This document shows, one piece after another, positions 1 to 4,993 of a stretch of 7,196 nucleotides of DNA. The position numbers and the translations under genes are program-made. The DNA comes from Oscillospiraceae bacterium. Lineage in GTDB: Bacteria > Bacillota > Clostridia > Oscillospirales > Ruminococcaceae. The notes under the pieces are model-generated. The model had not been told where the DNA came from. It searched no databases and saw only the letters and a list, made by a program, of their open reading frames with translations. Every line of letters begins with the position of its first letter. Position 1 is the stretch's first letter. The stretch spans positions 1-7,196 of the forward strand of contig JAFPXW010000336.1 in assembly GCA_017394565.1 (NCBI GenBank), given 5' to 3'.

Positions 1-1
1 A

Positions 2-646
2 GGCAGAGTGTATGAACTCTGTATCAAGTCAGTTCCGGAGAATGCGCAGGAATTGGAAGCAGACCTTCTGCGTGAATTTGCCGGAACGCGCATGATCTCA
101 GGATTTTACGGATGGGGTGGCACGGCATCCTATGAATCCGGCTATGTCAAATATGAATTGCTGACAGCGTATCCCGAATCTGCGGCAGATTGGGAAGCAG
201 TGCAGACATATCTGGACGAGCATCACACGGGTGACAAGGTGGAGCGATACGAAACAGAACCCAATGAAGACTATGGCATAGAAGCGCAGACCAAGTACCG
301 CATCGTACCATCTGAGGAACTGACTCATCGTGAAAAATTCGAGCTGTCGTGTGAATTGTGGTCGCTGACAGGGATCGGACCATCCGTTGAAATGCTGGAA
401 TCAGCCGGCGCCAGCATTGCCAATGCCCACAACGCCCTCGAACGCGCCGGCGACGTGACGCTCGACTGCGAGCTGGACATCATGGACGTCATTGCTGCGA
501 ATAAATACATCCTCGGCGTGGACACCCTCTGCGACACCGCAAAGAAAAACGCCGATGTTTCGGGCGACGGCACACCGGACGCATCGGATGCACTGGCGAT
601 CATGAAAGAAGTTGTCGGGGTGACGACGGATTTTGCGGAGAGCTGA
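2..646 (+). CDS. Dockerin-bearing secreted protein of unknown function, 5'-truncated by window edge
   Basis: This is the C-terminal part of a protein whose N-terminus lies left of the window. The frame is open to the edge. The GTG at 8 is probably not the true start, because the residues around it (GRVYEL) already align with the middle of the downstream paralogue (GTVGFEL). Counting from GTG, residues 1-140 form an unrecognised region with the motif FYGWG at 33-37. Residues 148-212 are a dockerin with two calcium-binding-type loops, beginning GDVTLDCELDIMD and ADVSGDGTPDASD. The first loop is atypical: Thr replaces the usual Asn at the third position and Cys replaces the usual Gly after the second Asp. 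Dockerins bind scaffoldin cohesins, so the protein should be extracellular and cellulosomal. The next gene starts 35 bp downstream with no terminator between, which suggests co-transcription. No catalytic family is recognised. Dockerin call about 0.9; function of the rest unknown. Confidence 0.85.
   Translation, partial: GRVYELCIKSVPENAQELEADLLREFAGTRMISGFYGWGGTASYESGYVKYELLTAYPESAADWEAVQTYLDEHHTGDKVERYETEPNEDYGIEAQTKYRIVPSEELTHREKFELSCELWSLTGIGPSVEMLESAGASIANAHNALERAGDVTLDCELDIMDVIAANKYILGVDTLCDTAKKNADVSGDGTPDASDALAIMKEVVGVTTDFAES
428..579 (+). repeat. Dockerin-coding repeat, copy 1
   Basis: This 152-bp block differs at only four positions from 1573-1724. The last 77 bp (503-579) are identical to 1648-1724. 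Upstream of the block the two genes align only weakly. Downstream of it, 16 of the next 63 bases differ. It encodes the first dockerin loop, the linker and most of the second loop. Confidence 0.9.
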
Positions 647-670
647 TATTAGCTGGTCAATACGAGAAAT

Positions 671-679
671 GAGGTGATC
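671..679 (+). promoter_or_regulatory. Strong Shine-Dalgarno site for the second dockerin gene
   Basis: GAGGTGATC lies 2 bases before the ATG at 682, with the GAGG core 7 bases upstream of it. The nine bases match the complement of the conserved 16S rRNA 3' end, which is longer than a usual Shine-Dalgarno match. It fixes the start at 682. Confidence 0.8.
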
Positions 680-681
680 TT

Positions 682-1791
682 ATGAAGAAAACGATGCGGA
701 AAATGATCGCGATGTTTCTGACGCTTGCGTGTGTACCGGTGACGGGGCTGACGGCTTCGGCATTCGATGCGCCGAATTGGTGGGGGCAAACCACATGGTC
801 AGATTTCGAGGGGGAAACGCCGATCAACGCTCACGGAATGTTAACATTGGACGACGGAGCTTTATACGAAGGAAAATGGCAGAATGAAGCGGTTCTGGTA
901 CAGCCGCGGAACAATGTCCTGCGATTTATTCTGTGTGAGGATGTGGAATTTGAGGCAGTCGAAATGCAGGTCGTAGAGATCGTGGATACCTATTTTCCGG
1001 GGCTTCTCCGGAACTACGATCCGGAAATTCACGCTGCCGGTATTACAGTTGAGGAGAAACGGCAACCGTTAGTCACACTGTACCGATATGATTCCGAATC
1101 AGGCACTGTTGGATTTGAGCTAAACATAAGCGGTTCTGATATTGACTTGGCGACGGAGGAACTTGAAACGTCAATTTTGTGTGACCTTGCAAGACAGCAT
1201 CTGATCTCAGCGTTTTACGGTTGGGGATCGACAGGTTTCTATTCTCATGCCTGTTTCGATGAAAACATACTCAGTTACAGCGGCAACACCCACACAGTCG
1301 TGACCAAAAACAGAGCCGGCTGGTATCAGCTTGGCGAGGAGGTAGACACAGATTGGGAGGGGGTACAGGCGTATCTGGATGTGCATTATCCGCAGTATGA
1401 CGTTAAATCTTATGAAAATGAATATCAAGCCGACTATCCGTGTTACCGTATTAGCGGCACGGAGGATCTGTCCCTCCGTGAGTGTCTGGAGCTTGCCGGT
1501 GAGCTATACGAGCATTTCGGCATCACAGTAAACTATGCGATCCCTGAAAACGCAGCTGAACCTACCCTCGGTCACAACGCCCTCGAAGGCGCCGGCGACG
1601 TGACGCTCGACTGTGAGCTGGACATCATGGACGTCATTGCCGCGAACAAATACATCCTCGGCGTGGACACCCTCTGCGACACCGCAAAGAAAAACGCCGA
1701 TGTTTCGGGCGACGGCACACCGGATGCTGCGGATACGCTGGCGATCCTGAAGGAAGTCACCGGCGTCACAACGGACTTCGCGGAACCATAA
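682..1791 (+). CDS. Secreted dockerin protein of unknown function, full-length paralogue of the preceding gene
   Basis: The 369-residue protein starts at the ATG following GAGGTGATC. Residues 1-27 are a Sec signal peptide (basic MKKTMRK, hydrophobic core, likely cleavage after TASA). Residues 28-297 form an unrecognised region, with a segment near 80-110 containing VLRFILCED and VEIVDTYFPG, and the motif FYGWG at 178-182. Residues 305-369 are a dockerin with loops starting GDVTLDCELDIMD and ADVSGDGTPDAAD. From about residue 140 onward it aligns with the upstream gene product, including DTDWEGVQAYLD against AADWEAVQTYLD, so the two genes are tandem duplicates. Cysteine 17 in LTLAC does not make a good lipobox, so an exported soluble protein is preferred over a lipoprotein. 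Its likely role is as a non-catalytic or uncharacterised cellulosome component. The dockerin and signal peptide are well supported. No enzyme signature was seen in the central region. Confidence 0.9.
   Translation: MKKTMRKMIAMFLTLACVPVTGLTASAFDAPNWWGQTTWSDFEGETPINAHGMLTLDDGALYEGKWQNEAVLVQPRNNVLRFILCEDVEFEAVEMQVVEIVDTYFPGLLRNYDPEIHAAGITVEEKRQPLVTLYRYDSESGTVGFELNISGSDIDLATEELETSILCDLARQHLISAFYGWGSTGFYSHACFDENILSYSGNTHTVVTKNRAGWYQLGEEVDTDWEGVQAYLDVHYPQYDVKSYENEYQADYPCYRISGTEDLSLRECLELAGELYEHFGITVNYAIPENAAEPTLGHNALEGAGDVTLDCELDIMDVIAANKYILGVDTLCDTAKKNADVSGDGTPDAADTLAILKEVTGVTTDFAEP
1573..1724 (+). repeat. Dockerin-coding repeat, copy 2
   Basis: This is the partner of 428-579. Of the four differences, one changes an amino acid (Arg to Gly just before the dockerin) and three are silent. 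Conservation of silent sites and the sharp edges point to recent exchange between the copies, not only protein-level constraint. Confidence 0.9.
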
Positions 1792-1821
1792 TTCCTGAGC
1801 GCCAGCCTTCACAGACATCAA

Positions 1822-1855
1822 GATCCCCTATGCACATCGCGGTGCATAGGGGATC
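1822..1855 (+). terminator. Perfect 14-bp hairpin after the tandem dockerin genes, no U-tract
   Basis: GATCCCCTATGCAC (1822-1835) pairs perfectly with 1842-1855 around the 6-base loop ATCGCG. It starts about 30 bases after the stop of the second dockerin gene. The downstream bases (GTCCTGCC) contain no T-run, so this is not a classical intrinsic terminator. It may act with the next hairpin as a weak terminator or as a 3'-end stabiliser of the upstream mRNA. The structure is certain; the function is not. Confidence 0.5.
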
Positions 1856-1873
1856 GTCCTGCCGGATAGAAAT

Positions 1874-1902
1874 GTCCGTGATGTTTACCCCTCATCACGG
1901 AC
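1874..1902 (+). terminator. Second hairpin in the same intergenic region, 10-bp stem
   Basis: GTCCGTGATG (1874-1883) pairs perfectly with CATCACGGAC (1893-1902) around a 9-base loop. It follows the first hairpin by 18 bases and is followed by GCGGTCTATATCATGTTTCTATT, which is T-rich but has no continuous T-run. Either strand could form it. It is probably the 3' boundary of the upstream transcript, or a leader structure if a promoter lies further upstream. Confidence 0.4.
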
Positions 1903-1967
1903 GCGGTCTATATCATGTTTCTATTGTACACCATCCACCGGAAAAATGCAATGCACTTTCAAACCAA

Positions 1968-1980
1968 AAACATGATGTTT
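1968..1980. promoter_or_regulatory. Operator-like palindrome upstream of the mannanase gene
   Basis: AAACAT-G-ATGTTT is a perfect 13-bp palindrome with a central base, about 60 bp upstream of the putative -35 of the mannanase promoter. The inverted half ATCATGTTT recurs at 1912-1920, and the direct heptamer ATGTTTC occurs at 1915 and 1975, exactly 60 bp apart. This could be a regulator site. In an A+T-rich intergenic region chance remains a serious alternative. Confidence 0.3.
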
Positions 1981-2040
1981 CCACCCAATCGTTTTTATGA
2001 AAAAAGGTATAAAATGTATTATAAATGGCACATTCCGTCA

Positions 2041-2069
2041 TTCAACTGTCTGTAATAATATGGTAGAAT
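2041..2069 (+). promoter_or_regulatory. Probable sigma-A promoter of the GH26 gene
   Basis: TAGAAT (2064-2069) is preceded by TGG, giving an extended -10. A poor -35, TTCAAC (2041-2046), lies 17 bp upstream. Transcription would begin near 2076, leaving a leader of about 30 bases. The weak -35 with an extended -10 would suit an activator-dependent gene. TATAAA-like boxes at 2008 and 2020 have no convincing -35 partner. Confidence 0.45.
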
Positions 2070-2091
2070 ATTAACATAGAAATAGCAGTCA

Positions 2092-2098
2092 AAGGGGG
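2092..2098 (+). promoter_or_regulatory. Shine-Dalgarno site of the GH26 gene
   Basis: AAGGGGG ends 7 bases before the ATG at 2106 and differs from AAGGAGG by one base. It supports 2106 as the start, which also places an intact signal peptide at the N-terminus. Confidence 0.7.
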
Positions 2099-2105
2099 AT
2101 TCTCT

Positions 2106-4760
2106 ATGAAGCATACGAATATCATTCCGATCCTGCTGGCATCGGCGCTGGCAATGGCTCCGCTGGCAAGCCTCCCGGCGGGGATGGAAACGGCCGTCAC
2201 AGCCCATGCAGCGGACCACACGCTCTCCAATCCGTCCGCAACGGCTGAAACCCAGTCACTGTACCGCTTCCTGTGTGATACCTATGGAAATCATGTGATT
2301 TCCGGTCAGCAGGAATCGACCTGGATGGGCAGCGAGGACTATGAATTCAACATCATCTGCAACGCAAGCGGCAAGTATCCGGCGCTGCGCGGTCTGGACT
2401 ACATGGGCGACGATTTTTCCGGCTGCAACCGCCGCGCAAAGGCATGGTATGCCAAGGGCGGCATCGTCACCATCTGCTGGCACTGCGGCAGCGATTTCTC
2501 CGGCAGCCACACCGAATCCATGAACACCAATCTCAACTGGGACAGAGCGCTGACCGAGGGGACAAACGAATACAAAGCCCTCATCGCCGGCATGGACAAG
2601 GGCGCAGCGGCTCTGAAGGAATTGCAGGAGGCCGGCGTTCCGGTCATCTGGCGGCCGTTCCATGAGTTCGACGGCAAGTGGTTCTGGTGGGGCAAAGGCG
2701 GCGCAGACAATTTCAAAAAGCTCTGGCGCATCATGTACAACCGCTACACCAGGGACTGGGGACTGAACAACCTCATCTGGAATCTCGGCTACTGCGGCGA
2801 CGTCAACAGCGGCTGGTATCCGGGTGATGAGTATGTGGACATCATCGGGGCCGATACCTATGTCAACCACACGGATTCGCTGAAAAATCTCTATCAGAAA
2901 ACCTGCGGCGCGGCCAATAAACCCGTCTGCCTGCACGAAAACGGCCCGATCCCGGATCCCGACAAGATGAAAGCGGACGGCGCAGGCTGGCTGTGGTACA
3001 TGACATGGCATACTTCCTTCATCGACAGCAACGAATGCAATACCGCCTCCTACCTGAATCATGTTTACAACAGCGATTATCTCCTGTCCCTCGATGAACT
3101 GCCCGACGTGTATCACTACGGCAATGCTCAGCTTCCGGAACCCCCGACAGAACCTGCGGATCCCACACCTGTCACGGTAAAAGGCGATGTGAATGCGGAT
3201 GGTGCCTTCAATATTCTGGACGTTGTCGCAACGCAGAAATGGCTGCTCGATGCGCGATCCGTACAGCTTGCGGACTGGTCGGCAGGGGACCTGAACGCGG
3301 ACAATACGCTCGATATTTTTGATCTGGCACTGATGAAGCGCCTTTTGACGAAGGGAGAAGAATTGACGGAACAGCAGGAATTCTATCAGGTCTATGAAGC
3401 CGAGAATGCGAAGATCTCCGGTAACAATTCCATCCAGAATGAAGCCGGTGCATCCGGCGGCAGGGCAGTCGGCAATTTCGGTGACGACAACGACAACCTG
3501 ACCTTCACGATCGAAGTTCCCACAGCCGGAAGCTATTGCCTGACACTCACGACAAAGGGACTCGGCGGTGACAAATACAACGAAGTCCTCGTCGATGGCG
3601 ACAACGTTGGCGGTTTCGATGCAAAGGGCGACACCTACACAGACGCAGCGCTCCGCCGTGTGATGCTGACTGCCGGAAAGCACACTGTCAGCATCAAAAA
3701 ATCATGGGGCTGGATCACCATTGACAAACTGACCGTGACGAATGACGAAGCCATTTCCGCAAAGGTCTACCAGGTCGCGCCGAAGCTTGTCAATCCGAAG
3801 GCTGATGCGAATGCACAGAGATTGTTCTCCTACCTCTGCGAAAATTACGGCAAATACACCCTCTCCGGTCAGGTCTGCAATGACGGACTGAACGGTCCGG
3901 AATTCAAGGCGATCTACGAAGCGACCGGCAAATATCCTGCCATCTGCGGACTGGATATGATGGACTACTGCCCGTCACGTGCTGCAAGAGGTGCAAGATC
4001 GAATGCCGTGGATACTGCACTTGATTTCAACAAGCACGGCGGCATTGTGACATTCTGCTGGCACTGGAACGCACCGGACAAATACATGAAGCCCGGTGAC
4101 ACTCCCGAGGGCACTCCGCGCTGGTGGGGCGGCTTTAATACGTCGAATACGGATTTCGATATTGCGGCTGTCATGGACGGACGCGATCCGGAGGGCAAGG
4201 CACTGATCGACAAGGACATTGCCGAGATCGCACGGCAGCTCAATCTTCTCCGAGACGCAGGCGTCCCCGTCCTCTGGCGGCCGCTGCACGAAGCCTCCGG
4301 CGGCTGGTTCTGGTGGGGCGCGAAAGGTCCGGATGCTTACAAGAAGCTCTGGTACTACCTCTACGATCAGCTCACGAATGTCTACGGCTGTTCCAATCTG
4401 ATCTGGGTATGGAACGGTCAGGCGGCGGACTGGTATCCGGGCGATGACTATGTAGATGTCATCGGTGAGGATATTTACGCCGGTGAGCACAGCTACGGCG
4501 CACAAAATGCAAAATTCTCCGAACTGCTCGAATACCCGGGCTCCAATAAGATCATTGCCCTGACCGAAAACGGCACGGTGTTTGACATCGACAATGTCGT
4601 CGCAGCCAATTCCAGATGGATGTGGTTCGGTACCTGGTGCGGTGGATTTGTGGAGCAGAACGGGCATTATTCCGAAAGCTTCACAGAGCGCTCCGTCATG
4701 AGCAAGACCTACAACAGCGAGTACGTCATCACCCTTGACGAACTCCCGTGGAATCGTTGA
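2106..4760 (+). CDS. Cellulosomal beta-mannanase: signal peptide - GH26 - dockerin - CBM35 - GH26
   Basis: The 884-residue secreted protein is predicted to hydrolyse beta-1,4-mannan. A signal peptide ends near residue 35 (VTAHA). The first GH26 domain (about 43-333) has acid/base Glu187 in WRPFHEFDG and nucleophile Glu278 in LHENG. A dockerin occupies about 360-414, with loops starting GDVNADGAFNILD and GDLNADNTLDIFD. A CBM35-type module covers about 427-546 (YEAENA at its start, WGWITIDKLTV at its end). The second GH26 domain (about 562-884) has Glu729 in WRPLHEASGGWFWWG and Glu821 in LTENG. Both catalytic domains share openings (LSNPSA / LVNPKA), WYPGD-YVD-IG blocks and closing segments (YNS-Y---LDELP), so they arose by duplication. 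The dockerin is internal, whereas such modules are usually terminal. It is also a canonical type unlike those of the two upstream genes. The gene has its own putative promoter and a strong terminator. Family assignment is firm; whether the domains act endo or exo is not visible. Confidence 0.96.
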   Translation: MKHTNIIPILLASALAMAPLASLPAGMETAVTAHAADHTLSNPSATAETQSLYRFLCDTYGNHVISGQQESTWMGSEDYEFNIICNASGKYPALRGLDYMGDDFSGCNRRAKAWYAKGGIVTICWHCGSDFSGSHTESMNTNLNWDRALTEGTNEYKALIAGMDKGAAALKELQEAGVPVIWRPFHEFDGKWFWWGKGGADNFKKLWRIMYNRYTRDWGLNNLIWNLGYCGDVNSGWYPGDEYVDIIGADTYVNHTDSLKNLYQKTCGAANKPVCLHENGPIPDPDKMKADGAGWLWYMTWHTSFIDSNECNTASYLNHVYNSDYLLSLDELPDVYHYGNAQLPEPPTEPADPTPVTVKGDVNADGAFNILDVVATQKWLLDARSVQLADWSAGDLNADNTLDIFDLALMKRLLTKGEELTEQQEFYQVYEAENAKISGNNSIQNEAGASGGRAVGNFGDDNDNLTFTIEVPTAGSYCLTLTTKGLGGDKYNEVLVDGDNVGGFDAKGDTYTDAALRRVMLTAGKHTVSIKKSWGWITIDKLTVTNDEAISAKVYQVAPKLVNPKADANAQRLFSYLCENYGKYTLSGQVCNDGLNGPEFKAIYEATGKYPAICGLDMMDYCPSRAARGARSNAVDTALDFNKHGGIVTFCWHWNAPDKYMKPGDTPEGTPRWWGGFNTSNTDFDIAAVMDGRDPEGKALIDKDIAEIARQLNLLRDAGVPVLWRPLHEASGGWFWWGAKGPDAYKKLWYYLYDQLTNVYGCSNLIWVWNGQAADWYPGDDYVDVIGEDIYAGEHSYGAQNAKFSELLEYPGSNKIIALTENGTVFDIDNVVAANSRWMWFGTWCGGFVEQNGHYSESFTERSVMSKTYNSEYVITLDELPWNR

Positions 4761-4776
4761 TGATCTCTCTTTTCAT

Positions 4777-4822
4777 AAAACAACCAGCGCATCGGTTTGA
4801 TTCCGGTGCGCTGGTTGTTTTT
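4777..4822. terminator. Strong intrinsic terminator after the GH26 gene, possibly bidirectional
   Basis: A 15-bp perfect stem (4777-4791 with 4807-4821) continues through one T-G wobble and three more pairs to a 7-base loop (4796-4802). The 3' arm runs into TTTTT at 4818-4822. It lies 16 bases after the GH26 stop. The A-run at 4777-4780 gives a short T-run on the other strand, so it could also stop the convergent regulator transcript. Confidence 0.9.
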
Positions 4823-4832
4823 GTATATGTTA

Positions 4833-4993
4833 GAACCTGTCCACATAGGGATTCATGCACGTCTTTTCGTCAAATTTTGCCAGTGACTGCGTTAAAAATC
4901 CTTGAAGGGCGACAGCCCGTCGGCGGATTTTTGCCTTGTCACTGACAGAATTATGCCTGAAAATCCATACATTCACCCTATGTGGACAGGTTC
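4833..4993. mobile_element. 161-bp MITE-like foldback element with 18-bp perfect terminal inverted repeats
   Basis: GAACCTGTCCACATAGGG (4833-4850) is the exact reverse complement of 4976-4993. Both ends are flanked by TTA (4830-4832 and 4994-4996), as expected for a 3-bp target duplication. Further paired segments lie inside: 4881-4887 with 4938-4944, AAAAATCC (4894-4901) with GGATTTTT (4925-4932), and GGGC/GCCC around GACA at the tip. The whole element can therefore fold into one long imperfect stem. No convincing gene is inside. The structure is that of a MITE mobilised in trans; TNA target duplications are known for some IS5-family elements, but I did not match the ends to a named IS. The right TTA is the complement of the TAA stop of the regulator gene. 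Confidence 0.75.
4894..4932. terminator. Terminator-like hairpin at the centre of the foldback element
   Basis: AAAAATCC (4894-4901) pairs with GGATTTTT (4925-4932), and GGGC (4907-4910) pairs with GCCC (4915-4918). The structure ends in a T-run on both strands. It could end transcripts from the minus-strand regulator, now that the element separates that gene from the 4777-4822 terminator. The outer and inner stems are joined by unpaired bases, so stability is uncertain. Confidence 0.4.

Noticed and set aside
8..10. GTG as the true start of the first dockerin gene
   Set aside because: No ribosome site can be seen, the frame is open upstream, and the adjacent residues align with the interior of the paralogue, so the gene is cut by the window.
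682..735. Lipoprotein signal in the second dockerin protein because of LTLAC at residues 13-17
   Set aside because: The position three residues before the Cys is Thr rather than Leu/Val/Ile, and a good Sec cleavage site (TASA) lies ten residues later.
1822..1902. Riboswitch or CRISPR-like array in the intergenic hairpins
   Set aside because: The two stems have different sequences and no repeated units, and there is no recognisable riboswitch core.
2256..3683. Long open frame of 475 codons on the minus strand opposite the mannanase gene
   Set aside because: It is antisense to well-supported GH26, dockerin and CBM35 coding sequence, and its translation shows no recognisable domain. It arises from codon bias in the real gene.
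3975..4667. Minus-strand open frame of 230 codons opposite the second GH26 domain
   Set aside because: It is a shadow of a clear catalytic domain with conserved active-site motifs on the plus strand.
4748..4945. Small plus-strand open frame overlapping the mannanase end, terminator and foldback element
   Set aside because: It starts inside the mannanase gene in another frame and runs through a terminator hairpin, with no ribosome site of its own.
4833..4993. Assignment of the foldback element to a named insertion sequence family
   Set aside because: The TTA target duplication fits some IS5-family groups, but I cannot match the terminal repeats without a search, and the element has no transposase.
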